Source: Jiangella asiatica (lineage in GTDB: Bacteria > Actinomycetota > Actinomycetes > Jiangellales > Jiangellaceae). Taken from it: 46,565 nucleotides of DNA. This document shows, piece by piece, positions 16,360 to 25,185 of this stretch. The stretch lies in NCBI RefSeq assembly GCF_004349065.1, contig NZ_SMKZ01000053.1, positions 1-46,565 of the forward strand, given 5' to 3'. A model generated the notes under the pieces. That model did not search any database. It saw only the letters and a list, made by a program, of their open reading frames with translations, and had not been told where the DNA came from. Made by a program: the position numbers and the translations under genes. The stretch's first letter is position 1. Each line of letters starts with the position of its first letter.

Positions 16360-18345
16360 ATGAACAACCTCGGCCGGAAACTCGCCCGCACGTCGCCCCT
16401 CGGCGTCATGGTCGTCACGCTCTCGGTGTGTGCGCAGGGAGCGCTCGCCGGGGACCCGGCTCCGCTCACGGCCACGATCGCGGTGGACGCGGGCAAGCCC
16501 ACGAAACCGGTCAACGTGACCCTGATGGGCGCCAATCACAGGTACTCGTTCGACGGCTACGGCATGTGGCATGTGCCAGGCGGCGGCGGCACACCGTTCC
16601 CGGATCCGATCGTGGTGGAGGGGACCGACCGCGCCGGAGTCAAGCTCGTCCGGTACCCGGGCGGTACCCTGGCCAACCTGTTCGAGTGGAAGCGCGCGAT
16701 CGGTCCGTTGGAAGATCGCAGCTGCCAGGTCGACTCCCGCCGCGCCAACAGGTCGCCGCTGGAGAGCAACTACGGACCGGACGAGCACGAAGAGTACGTT
16801 GAAGCGTCGAGCCTGGATCCCGACACGGGGCAGCCGCGGGCGAACCCGGTGGAGAGTCAGATCATGGTCCCGTTTCACCGTGGAACACCCGAGGATGCCG
16901 CGGACTGGGTCGAGTACATGAACGCTCCGGTCGGCACGAACCCCAACGGCGGCACAGCGTGGGCGGACGTGCGGGCGGAGAACGGCCACGCCGATCCTCA
17001 TGACGTGACGTACTGGGAGGTGGGGAACGAGCCGGATCGCCCGAACCAGCGGTACTGGATGAGCGAGGACGACGCTGCCGCGATGGACGAATACATCCTG
17101 GGCGGCACGACGCAGCAGGTCGATCAGCTGGTCGGCACCAGATGCGACCATCGGTCGAGCGCTGCCGCGAGCGATGGCTCGGCGCACCAGACCTTCACCG
17201 TGCACTACCCGCCCGTGGTGCCCGACAGCGAGACCATCCAGGTCGGCCAGTCGGGCGACCCGGACTCCTGGGTGACCTGGACCGGAGTCGCCGACCTCGC
17301 CACGGCGGGACCGGACGATCAGGTCTACGAGTTCGACCCCGCGTCCGGAACGATCCTGTTCGGCGACGGGACCAACGGCCAGATCCCGCCGCAGGGGCGC
17401 GACATCCGAGCGACGTACGGCTCGGGGCCGCATGCCGGCTATCCCGCCTACTATGCCGCCATGAAGGCGGTGGACCCAGACATAGAGGTCTGCGCCGCCT
17501 GGGGCACCGCAGAGTTCGTGGCCAGGATGGAAGCTCTCGGGCATGAGTCCGACTACGACTGCCTGTCCGTCCACCCCTACGTCAACTTCGGGCGGGACTT
17601 CGGCACGCAGGCATGGGAGTCCGCCCGCCAGGCGCATGATCAGCACATGGTGGGCGAGCTGGCGAGTCGCGACGCAGTCATCGCGTTGAATGGTGCCATC
17701 CGGGACGGGACAACGCGCACCGACGTCGGTATCGCGCTCAGCGAGTACGGTGCCATCGGCGGCCCACCGCCCACGGACCCGCAGTTCCCACAGTGGACCG
17801 CGTCGATGACCCACGCCCTCTACATGGCGTCGCAGATGCTCCGCTTCCACAACCTGGGTGTCGAGATCGTCGAAGGCGGTGCCCTGACCGACACGACGCT
17901 GCGAGGCGTGTTCGGTGCTGCCCCGGACTTCGTCTACTCCGCCGAGGCCGCCGTGCGGCAAGCGATCCGGCCGTTGGCGCTCGGTGGCGGCGACGTGGTG
18001 CCGCACAGCACGACCGGGAATCCGACGATCACCAGCGCCGACGGTTCCTACCAGGCGCTCGTCGTCGGCACCTCCGTCCGTAACGACGGCGCACTGGTAA
18101 TCGCCGTGGTGAACCGGCACCCGACCCAGCCGGTCGAGGGCACGGTCACCTACCAGGGTTTCACCGGGTCCGGCAGTTACCAGGCGCGGGAAGTCGCACC
18201 TGGCTCCTTCACCGCCTTCAACACGGCACAACAACCCGAGGCGGTCGCGTTGTCGGTCACATCGGAGTCGAACGGCGGATCCGGCTCCCTCACCTACAGG
18301 TTCGCGCCGCACTCGGTCACCGTCCTGCTCGTGGACCCGCAGTGA
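16360..18345 (+). CDS. Secreted clan-A glycoside hydrolase (GH39/GH51-like, arabinofuranosidase type)
   Basis: A 661-aa exported enzyme. Signal peptide 1-30 (ends GALAG). A TIM barrel follows with VRYPGGTLANLFEW; the acid/base Glu 224 lies in YWEVGNEPD and the nucleophile is probably Glu 462 in IALSEYGAIGG. A beta-rich insert at about 265-355 (VYEFDPASGTILFGDGTNG) separates the two. A beta-sandwich C-terminus (about 570-661) ends in HSVTVLLV, as in arabinofuranosidases. It probably cuts an arabinofuranosyl or similar linkage of the polymer outside the cell. GGAGGAG ribosome site at 16350; the frame is open upstream, but box B lies there. The GH51 gene follows after 47 bases. Confidence 0.85.
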   Translation: MNNLGRKLARTSPLGVMVVTLSVCAQGALAGDPAPLTATIAVDAGKPTKPVNVTLMGANHRYSFDGYGMWHVPGGGGTPFPDPIVVEGTDRAGVKLVRYPGGTLANLFEWKRAIGPLEDRSCQVDSRRANRSPLESNYGPDEHEEYVEASSLDPDTGQPRANPVESQIMVPFHRGTPEDAADWVEYMNAPVGTNPNGGTAWADVRAENGHADPHDVTYWEVGNEPDRPNQRYWMSEDDAAAMDEYILGGTTQQVDQLVGTRCDHRSSAAASDGSAHQTFTVHYPPVVPDSETIQVGQSGDPDSWVTWTGVADLATAGPDDQVYEFDPASGTILFGDGTNGQIPPQGRDIRATYGSGPHAGYPAYYAAMKAVDPDIEVCAAWGTAEFVARMEALGHESDYDCLSVHPYVNFGRDFGTQAWESARQAHDQHMVGELASRDAVIALNGAIRDGTTRTDVGIALSEYGAIGGPPPTDPQFPQWTASMTHALYMASQMLRFHNLGVEIVEGGALTDTTLRGVFGAAPDFVYSAEAAVRQAIRPLALGGGDVVPHSTTGNPTITSADGSYQALVVGTSVRNDGALVIAVVNRHPTQPVEGTVTYQGFTGSGSYQAREVAPGSFTAFNTAQQPEAVALSVTSESNGGSGSLTYRFAPHSVTVLLVDPQ

Positions 18346-18392
18346 TCGGCTGACGAACAGATGCCCTTCGCCGGTAGGTCAGAGAGGAAGCG

Positions 18393-19880
18393 ATGAAGGC
18401 CCGGATCGAGGTCGACCTGGGCCATCCGATCGGAGCGGTGGACCCACTCATCTACGGCCAGTTCCTCTCGAGGCGACGGTGGGTGGCTGACGGAGGCCTG
18501 CACGATCCGAAGCATCCGGACGCCGGCAGTGATGGCATTCGCCGCCAGGTCCGTGACCGCATCGCCCGGCTGCGCCCGAGTGTCATTCGATGGCCGGGCG
18601 GCTGTACTGGGACGAGCTACTGGTGGGAGGCAGGGATCGGACCCGCGCAGGCGCGACCGCGAACCGTCGACTGGCACTTCGGGTACGACGTCGCCAACGA
18701 CTTCGGCACCGTCGAGTTCGTCGACTTCTGTCGCAGCGTCGGCGCCGAGCCGCACCTCAACTTCAACACTGCGACAGCCTCCCTGCGCAACGCCCTCGAC
18801 TGGGTTGAGTATGTGAACGGGACGGGCTCCTCGCCGAACGCGGAGTTGAGGCGTCGGCATGGCAGGGCCGATCCGCTGAACGTGCGGTACTGGCAGATCG
18901 GGAACGAGGACTGGGGCGAGTGGGAGATCGGCCAGTGCTCCGCCGACGAGAACGCGGTCCGGGCGAGAGAATGGGCCAAGGCGATCAAGCGAATCGATGA
19001 CGGGCTCAAGCTCATCGCCGTCGGTTGTTGGCGTCCGGAAGAGTCGGTCGAGTGGAACGCCGCCGTCCTCGATCAGGCTTGGGATCAGGTGGACTATCTG
19101 GCCGTGCACACTTATTGGCGGTTTTCCGGGCGCATGGGAGAGGCAGAGTACGACCGGATCGTCGCTGCGGGATTCATCGAGGAGGACGGCATCCGCGCGC
19201 TCGGCGGGCTGGTCGACCTGGTGGCCAGGCAGAAGGGCACCGCGCGGCGGCCGCGCCTGGCCTTCACCGAGTGGAACTGCGCCGACACCGACCTGCGCGG
19301 CATGAGCGCTGCTTGGCGTCCGGAAGCTCCGCAGTTCCGGCTGATGGACGCCCTGGCCGTCGCCGGCTTCCTCAACGCCATGCAGCGGCAGTGTCGCCTC
19401 GTCGGCCTTGCCAACTTCGCGCAGACCATCAACGTGGTCGGCGCGCTGTTCGTCGACCAGGACCACGTGGTGCCGGAGACCGTCTACTGGCCGCTGCTCA
19501 TGCAGCGCGAGAACAGCGGCCCGATCAGCGTCCCGGCCCACGTGGAGTGCGACGGCTATCTCCTCCACGATCACCGCCATCTCGGCGCCGTCCCGTACCT
19601 TGATGCCAGTGCCACCCACGACGAGCGCGGCCGCAGGGCCTGGATCTCCGTCGTCAACCGTTCCCGAGACGATGAGATGGTCACCGACGTCGTCCTCCGG
19701 GACAGGTCGCCGAAGCCGGCAGCCACCGTCATCCAGCTCGCCGCGGACGATCCGCTGGCCCAGAACACGCCGGACTCCCCCGACGCGGTCCTGCCCAGGA
19801 CCGAACGCGTGACCGTCGACGGCGACCTGTCGCTGTCGCTGCCGCCGCATTCGTACACCATCGTGGCGCTCGAGTACTGA
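18393..19880 (+). CDS. Intracellular GH51-type alpha-L-arabinofuranosidase
   Basis: A 495-aa enzyme without signal peptide. The start ARIEVDLGHPIGAVDPLIYGQF is typical of GH51. The barrel has SVIRWPGGC, acid/base Glu 172 in YWQIGNEDWG, and nucleophile Glu 293 in LAFTEWN. The C-terminal beta-sandwich runs from about 390 to the end (SLPPHSYTIVAL). It should release terminal L-arabinofuranose or a related sugar from imported, possibly desulfated, oligosaccharides. GAGAGGAAG ribosome site before ATG. Second gene after the secreted glycosidase, so the pair covers outside and inside. Confidence 0.88.
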   Translation: MKARIEVDLGHPIGAVDPLIYGQFLSRRRWVADGGLHDPKHPDAGSDGIRRQVRDRIARLRPSVIRWPGGCTGTSYWWEAGIGPAQARPRTVDWHFGYDVANDFGTVEFVDFCRSVGAEPHLNFNTATASLRNALDWVEYVNGTGSSPNAELRRRHGRADPLNVRYWQIGNEDWGEWEIGQCSADENAVRAREWAKAIKRIDDGLKLIAVGCWRPEESVEWNAAVLDQAWDQVDYLAVHTYWRFSGRMGEAEYDRIVAAGFIEEDGIRALGGLVDLVARQKGTARRPRLAFTEWNCADTDLRGMSAAWRPEAPQFRLMDALAVAGFLNAMQRQCRLVGLANFAQTINVVGALFVDQDHVVPETVYWPLLMQRENSGPISVPAHVECDGYLLHDHRHLGAVPYLDASATHDERGRRAWISVVNRSRDDEMVTDVVLRDRSPKPAATVIQLAADDPLAQNTPDSPDAVLPRTERVTVDGDLSLSLPPHSYTIVALEY

Positions 19881-19881
19881 C

Positions 19882-19897
19882 GGCGGCGGCTGCCGCC
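19882..19897. terminator. Hairpin between convergent GH51 and binding-protein genes
   Basis: GGCGGC-GGCT-GCCGCC forms a 6-bp stem in the 33-base gap between convergent stops. It could end both operons. No T tract. Confidence 0.5.
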
Positions 19898-19913
19898 CGG
19901 GTCCGGTGATCGA

Positions 19914-21245
19914 TCAGCCTTCGAGAATCCGCTCGGCGGTGTCGAAGAACGACTCCGCCGCGTCGGACACGCCGCTCTGGCCGAAGCCGATCTGCTCGTT
20001 CAAGGGCTTGAGCTGCTGGAACAGCTCATTCGCTCCTACCGGGTAGACGACATCGACGGCACCGGTCTGCGAGGCTTCGACGGTGGCGAGGAGATCGTAG
20101 ATCTTCTGATGAGCCGGCTTGGCCTCCGGATACAGCTCTTCGCGCGCCTCCTCGAAGAGTGGGACGCCATGCCTACCGATCCCGATCGTCCGCAACGCGT
20201 CCATGTTCGAGATGTGGTACGAGAGGAAGTCGATGGCGGCGTCGACCTTCTCGGACTCGGCGGACACTGCGAACCAGGCCCCTGGCACGATCTGGGTCGC
20301 CGCCGGCGCGTCTGCGGCCGCCCTCGGGAACGGCACCAAGACGAGCTCGTCGTCCGTCAGGCCGTCGAGCGCGAGCCAGCCCTTGTCCTTGGCCGTCGTG
20401 GTCAGCGCCGCGTCCGCGGTGACGACAGGGTCGTTCTGGAACCCCACCGCCGCAGCCGTAACCTCGATCGGAACTGCGGAGCCCTCGCGCCGCAGCTCAT
20501 CCCAGAAGTTGAACCACTCAGCAAGATCGTCGACGTCGAACCCGAGCCCACCGGACGACAACAGCGAAAGCTCGTGGGTGCGTAGCCATGCACCCAGCGC
20601 GGGGGGAACCCCGCCGAGATCGGCCGTGCCTGCGGTGCGCACCCCGCTCTGGGCGACGGCCTGGGCGAGTTCACGGTACTCCGCCAACGTCCACTCGTCG
20701 CTCGGAAGGGCGAGGCCAGCCTGCTCCAGGACGGTCTTGTCGTAGATGAAACCTGGCTCCGTGGAGACTCCGAGTGGGACGAAGTGGAGCTCGCCGCCGA
20801 TCAGGCAGCCTTCCACCACGCTTTCATTCGCGACACTGTCCAGTCCGAGCGGCTCGGCGCGGAACTCCTCGATGTTTCTCACCGCTCCTCTGGCCGCATA
20901 CTCGGCCAGCGAGACGTCGTGGATACCGAAGATGTCAGCTGGATTCCCGCCGGCCACTCTGGTGGCCAACTTGTCGTAGTAGCCTTCGAGTCCCGAGTAC
21001 TCCGCCGAGAACGTGACGCCGTCGGCCTGCTGCTCGTACAGCTCGATCAGCTCGAGCTGGAGCTCGTTCTGGTTCCCCTCCCCCCAGAACATGATCGAGA
21101 GTTCTCCGCCGGCGCTGCTGGAATCGCCCGCGTTGTCATCTCCCGCTCCGCAGCCCGCGGCCAGGCTGCCGACGCCCGTCGCCGCCACCGCACCGAGGAA
21201 CGTACGGCGCGAGATGGCTGGTCTCATGGGGTTCGACGTATTCAT
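19914..21245 (-). CDS. Sugar ABC substrate-binding lipoprotein (family 1, Tat signal)
   Basis: A 443-aa extracellular solute-binding protein family 1. The N-terminus has twin arginines (SRRTFLG) and a lipobox (LAAGC), so a folded Tat-exported lipoprotein is predicted. LSIMFWGEGNQNELQ opens the mature domain; WTLAEYRELAQAVA and VPGAWFAVSAESEKVDAAIDF are typical CUT1 elements. It captures the oligosaccharide for the two permeases upstream. ATG 21245 has GGAGGTG in front; the 56-residue extension of the open frame has no support. No ATPase is encoded nearby, so a shared MsmK/MsiK-type ATPase is implied. Confidence 0.93.
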   Translation of the reverse strand: MNTSNPMRPAISRRTFLGAVAATGVGSLAAGCGAGDDNAGDSSSAGGELSIMFWGEGNQNELQLELIELYEQQADGVTFSAEYSGLEGYYDKLATRVAGGNPADIFGIHDVSLAEYAARGAVRNIEEFRAEPLGLDSVANESVVEGCLIGGELHFVPLGVSTEPGFIYDKTVLEQAGLALPSDEWTLAEYRELAQAVAQSGVRTAGTADLGGVPPALGAWLRTHELSLLSSGGLGFDVDDLAEWFNFWDELRREGSAVPIEVTAAAVGFQNDPVVTADAALTTTAKDKGWLALDGLTDDELVLVPFPRAAADAPAATQIVPGAWFAVSAESEKVDAAIDFLSYHISNMDALRTIGIGRHGVPLFEEAREELYPEAKPAHQKIYDLLATVEASQTGAVDVVYPVGANELFQQLKPLNEQIGFGQSGVSDAAESFFDTAERILEG

Positions 21246-21298
21246 GTGGCACCTCCGTGTGCCTCTAGTGGACTTGCTGCAGCTGTGGCCGGCATCTG

Positions 21299-22150
21299 TC
21301 AGCCCCGTAATCCAGTCGTGGCGATTCCCTGGACGATTCGCCGTTGAAATACCAGAAATACGATGAACAACGGAATCAGTGCTACGGCGCTCATTGCGAG
21401 CATCGGTCCCCACGCGGACTCGCCAGTCGCGTCCAAGAACATTCGCAGGCCGAGCGGGACTGTGAACAGGTCGACGTCGTTGAGGTAGATCAGCTGGCTG
21501 AAGAAGTCGTTATAGGTCCAGATGAACGTGAATATCGCCGTCGTGGCCAATGCCGGCGTGAGCAGCGGAAAGATGATGTGGCGGAATATCCGCACCGGTC
21601 CACACCCATCGATGCGGGCAGCGTCGTCGAGTTCGTGCGGGATCGTCCTGATGAACTGTACGAGCAGGAAGACGAAGAACGCATCGACCGCCATGACCTT
21701 CGGGACCAAGAGCGGCAGGAAGGTGTTGACCCAGCCGAGGTAGTCGAACATGGAGTATTGCGGGATCAGCGTGACATGGTGCGGCAACATGATCGTGCCG
21801 AGCATCATCGCGAACCAGAATCGCCGGAAGCGAAAATCGAGGCGCGCAAATGCGTATGCGGTGATGGAGCAGAAAATGACGTTACCGATCACGGCCACGA
21901 TCCCGATGACGAGCGAGTTCGTGAAGAACGTCGTGAAACTCTTGCCGGCGCCGGTCCAACCCTCGGCGTAGTTGGCCAGGTCCACCGGGTTCGGGATGAG
22001 CCCGGTGGAACTGAAGATCTTCGAGTCTTCCTTGAAAGAGCTCGCGAGCAACCACAGCAGGGGATAGCTCATGACGACCGTGCCGACGACGAGCGCCCCG
22101 TGCGCGAGGATGCGACGCGGTCGACGGCGCTGAGCCGTGTTCGATGTCAT
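21299..22150 (-). CDS. Carbohydrate ABC permease, MalG type
   Basis: A 283-aa permease with six hydrophobic helices. The coupling motif is ELDDAARIDGCGPVRIFRHI and the ending is RRIVQGIATTGLRG, as in CUT1 MalG-like proteins. ATG 22150 with GGGAGGGAG before it. Eleven bases downstream of the MalF-like gene and 53 before the binding protein. Confidence 0.95.
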   Translation of the reverse strand: MTSNTAQRRRPRRILAHGALVVGTVVMSYPLLWLLASSFKEDSKIFSSTGLIPNPVDLANYAEGWTGAGKSFTTFFTNSLVIGIVAVIGNVIFCSITAYAFARLDFRFRRFWFAMMLGTIMLPHHVTLIPQYSMFDYLGWVNTFLPLLVPKVMAVDAFFVFLLVQFIRTIPHELDDAARIDGCGPVRIFRHIIFPLLTPALATTAIFTFIWTYNDFFSQLIYLNDVDLFTVPLGLRMFLDATGESAWGPMLAMSAVALIPLFIVFLVFQRRIVQGIATTGLRG

Positions 22151-22161
22151 CGTCTCCCTCC

Positions 22162-23100
22162 CTAGCGGTCGTAGTTGACCCAGTACTTGCTCAGCGCGAA
22201 GTTGACCGCGGTGACCGCCGCGATGATCAGCAGCAGGATCCATGCGAGCGCGGAGGCATACCCCATGCGGAAGTACGCGAAGCCTTCCTGGTACAGGTAC
22301 AGGGTGTAGAAGAGCGTCGAATCGGTTGGTCCGCCGGTGCCTCCGCTGATGATGAAGGCGGGGGTGAATGCCTGGAACGAGTTGATGAGTCGTAGCACGA
22401 GGTTGAAGAAGATGATGGGCGTGAGCAGCGGAATCGTGATGCTCCAGAAGCGGCGGAGGACTCCGGCCCCGTCGACCGCGGCCGCCTCGTAGAGCTCGTC
22501 CGGGATGCCTCTCAAGCCGGCCAGGAAGATCACCATCGGTGCCCCGAACTGCCAGACGTTCAGGACGACCAGGGTGAACAGCGAGTAGCTCGGGTCCGAG
22601 ATCCAGCTCGGTCCCTCGATGCCGAACACCGAGAGAACATCGTTGACCAGGCCGTCGCGCCCGAAGACCTGGCGCCACAGCACTGCTATGGCCACACTGC
22701 CGCCGAGTAGGGACGGCAAGTAGAACGCCGACCGGTAGAAGTCCAGGCCCCGCAGTCCACGGTTGAGCACGATGGCGACGAGGAGCGCGAAGGCGAGCTC
22801 CAGCGGAACGCCGAGCAGAACGTAGGTCGTGGTGACCTGCAGCGACTTGGTGAACCTGTCGTCGTCGGTCAGCATCCGCACGTAGTTCTCGAGGCCGACC
22901 CAGTTCGGCGCCGACAGCAGGTCGAAGTCGGTGAAGGACAACACCAGCGACGCCAGCATGGGTCCGACCGTGAGCAGGACGAAGCCGAGTAGCCAGGGCA
23001 GAAGGAGCACGTAGCCCCACACGTTGTCCCGGTACCGGCGACGTTTCACGCCGACTCGGCCAGTGGTGTCCTGCGTCCGCTCCTGCGCGGCGGCCGTCAT
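22162..23100 (-). CDS. Carbohydrate ABC permease, MalF type
   Basis: A 312-aa permease with six helices. The coupling segment is ELYEAAAVDGAGVLRRFWSITIP. First gene of the transporter operon, with box C about 75 bases upstream. ATG 23100 follows a GAAGG site; ATG 23151 in the same frame would add 17 residues. The longer open frame reaches into the GH2 gene and over the promoter, so it is rejected. Confidence 0.93.
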   Translation of the reverse strand: MTAAAQERTQDTTGRVGVKRRRYRDNVWGYVLLLPWLLGFVLLTVGPMLASLVLSFTDFDLLSAPNWVGLENYVRMLTDDDRFTKSLQVTTTYVLLGVPLELAFALLVAIVLNRGLRGLDFYRSAFYLPSLLGGSVAIAVLWRQVFGRDGLVNDVLSVFGIEGPSWISDPSYSLFTLVVLNVWQFGAPMVIFLAGLRGIPDELYEAAAVDGAGVLRRFWSITIPLLTPIIFFNLVLRLINSFQAFTPAFIISGGTGGPTDSTLFYTLYLYQEGFAYFRMGYASALAWILLLIIAAVTAVNFALSKYWVNYDR

Positions 23101-23170
23101 GGTGCGGCCTTCGATCGACCCAGCCTCACGCGCCACAACGATGAGGCGCATTCCTGCGAGCCATCTCGGC

Positions 23171-23199
23171 ACCGTACATCGTAATACACATCGTTGTAA
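23171..23199 (-). promoter_or_regulatory. LacI box C over the sugar transporter promoter
   Basis: On the minus strand: TTACAA, 17-base spacer CGATGTGTATTACGATG, TACGGT. Lies in the 160-base gap between the GH2 stop and the MalF-like start. Leader of about 64 bases. Confidence 0.82.
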
Positions 23200-23260
23200 A
23201 GTCTGGTCGCGGCGCCCTGGTCCCGAGCCGAGATCCGGCGTCCGGCGGCCAGGGTGGGCA

Positions 23261-25108
23261 TCATGGCGCGTCCGGTGTGCCCAGCGCTGCCAACAGGGCT
23301 CGGCGGCGCTGATGGTCGATGGACTCGCTGGGTACGGCGCTGCTCGGGCGGGTGATGATCTCATGCAGCACCGGCAACGGAAGCTTGGGAGTACGGTCCT
23401 CGGTGAGCAGGCCGTTGCGCTCCTGTGCAGTGTCGGTCAGCTGCGTGTAGCAGAAGCCGGCGATCTCGGGGCTACCGATCAGCGCGGCAACCAGTTCCTC
23501 GAAGGCGGCTCGGAACTCGTCCTCCGAACCCACCACGCGGTATCCGAACCACTTCTCGCCAATGGCAGGTAGGTAGGCCAGACCACCGAACTCGCTGATG
23601 ACGACGGGGTGGCCCGCCCGTTCCTGATCGCCCAGCACAACCTTCCGTCCGGCCGGCCCGGTTCCAGCCAGAACCCCCGCGAGGGCCTCGGGATCACCGT
23701 ATCGTCGCCGGAGGTCAGCGCCGGCCGTGGCGTAGTCGTGGATGCTCCAGATGTCGCTCACCGGGTGCTCCCAACCGTCGTTGGAGATCACTGGTCGCGT
23801 TGGATCCAGGGTCTTGGTGAGGTGGTAGAGGGCACGTGCATGGTGCTGCTGTCTGGCGGAGGAGGCGATGCTCGGCACGCCCCAGCTCTCGTTGATCGGG
23901 ACCCAGGTCACGATGCACGGATGGCTGCGATCGCGGCGGACGACGTCGGCCCATTCCGTGATGACCTGGTCGGCGCTTCTCGCGGAGAACTCGTGCGCGT
24001 TGGCCATCTCACCCCAGACCAGCAGGCCGAACCGGTCGCACCAGTAGAGGAACCGCGGATCCTCGACCTTCTGGTGTACGCGAACGCCGTTGAAGCCCAG
24101 CTCCTTGATCAGCTCGACTTCCCGCCGGAGCGCGTCGCCGCTCGGCGCTGCGAGGTGGGACTCCGGCCAGTATCCCTGCGCGAGCACCATGCGCAGGTAG
24201 TAGGGACGGCCGTTCAGCAGGAAGGCACCGTCGCGGACGCCCACCTCCCGGAACCCGACATAGCTGCGGACGCGATCGACGGTATCGGCCACTCGCAGGG
24301 AGAGGTCAGCGGTCATCAGGGTAGGAGATTCCGGCGACCAGTGCAGAGCCTTGTCGTTGTCCTCGAGGCCGGGGATGCTGACCGAGAACTGCGCCCGCGA
24401 GCCCACCAGGCGCATCGACTGAGCTGCCAGCAGCCGGTCGCCCAACTCGAGCGTGACGTCTAGGGTGCCAGTTGTGTCGACCGTCCCCCGGACGGACAGC
24501 TCGACGCGCAGGACCCGCGCGGTCATATCGGGGATCAGGTCCAGCTTGTCGATCGAGACCCGCGGTACCGGCTCCAGCCAGACCGGTTGCCAGATGCCGC
24601 TGGTTCGCTCGTAGAAGATGCCCGACGGCTCGGGGTCCCAGGTTTGCTTGCCACGCGGAATCCCAGCATCGTCGGGTTGATCCTCCGCCCTGACGACGAG
24701 CGATTGCTGGTCGCGCCGCGGGTCGAGCGCGTCGCTGATGTCGACGGTGAAGGGCGTGTGGCCGCCTTCGTGGTCGGTCAGGTGGTGCTCGTTCAGCCAC
24801 ACCGTGGCTCGGTGGTCGACGGCGCCGAAGTGCAGGAGCAGCCGCTCGTCGTCGCCGAGCTCCGGCAGGTCGAAGGCACGGTGATACCAGATGACAGGGT
24901 GAAAGGATCGGTCGTTGACACCCGAGAGCTTGGACTCCGGCGGATAGGGCACCTCGATGGTGCGGTCGAAGACACCGGGCGGAACGGTGAACCACTGCTG
25001 ACCGATGCCGTGATCGCGGTCGTCGTAGGCGAACCGCCACGTGCCGCAGAGGTCGTACCATCGATCGCGGACGAGCCGGGGCCGAGGGTACGAAGACGAG
25101 TCGATCAT
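23261..25108 (-). CDS. Cytoplasmic GH2 glycoside hydrolase (beta-galactosidase/glucuronidase type)
   Basis: A 615-aa retaining GH2 enzyme without signal peptide. Jelly-roll domain about 15-180 (LHFGAVDHRATVWLNEHHL), immunoglobulin-like middle about 185-285, catalytic barrel from about 290. Acid/base Glu 407 in WVPINESWG and nucleophile Glu 507 in VVISEFGG. The short form resembles GH2 enzymes used in polymer clusters rather than LacZ. It should remove a beta-linked galactose, galacturonic or glucuronic unit. Second gene after sulfatase 25186 (77-base gap); GAGAGG site before ATG. Substrate specificity not readable. Confidence 0.9.
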   Translation of the reverse strand: MIDSSSYPRPRLVRDRWYDLCGTWRFAYDDRDHGIGQQWFTVPPGVFDRTIEVPYPPESKLSGVNDRSFHPVIWYHRAFDLPELGDDERLLLHFGAVDHRATVWLNEHHLTDHEGGHTPFTVDISDALDPRRDQQSLVVRAEDQPDDAGIPRGKQTWDPEPSGIFYERTSGIWQPVWLEPVPRVSIDKLDLIPDMTARVLRVELSVRGTVDTTGTLDVTLELGDRLLAAQSMRLVGSRAQFSVSIPGLEDNDKALHWSPESPTLMTADLSLRVADTVDRVRSYVGFREVGVRDGAFLLNGRPYYLRMVLAQGYWPESHLAAPSGDALRREVELIKELGFNGVRVHQKVEDPRFLYWCDRFGLLVWGEMANAHEFSARSADQVITEWADVVRRDRSHPCIVTWVPINESWGVPSIASSARQQHHARALYHLTKTLDPTRPVISNDGWEHPVSDIWSIHDYATAGADLRRRYGDPEALAGVLAGTGPAGRKVVLGDQERAGHPVVISEFGGLAYLPAIGEKWFGYRVVGSEDEFRAAFEELVAALIGSPEIAGFCYTQLTDTAQERNGLLTEDRTPKLPLPVLHEIITRPSSAVPSESIDHQRRRALLAALGTPDAP

Positions 25109-25185
25109 GTGGTCCTCTCAATCCGCACCGGCCGACGGGTCCAGTAGTCGCGTGGGCACACGCGCGAAGCGATCATGAATCGGTC

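Noticed and set aside
20985-20994. TTCGAGTCCC repeat of the tRNA T-loop as a possible attachment site of an island
   Set aside because: Only ten bases match, it lies inside the binding-protein gene, and no integrase or longer repeat accompanies it. Chance is likely at this length.
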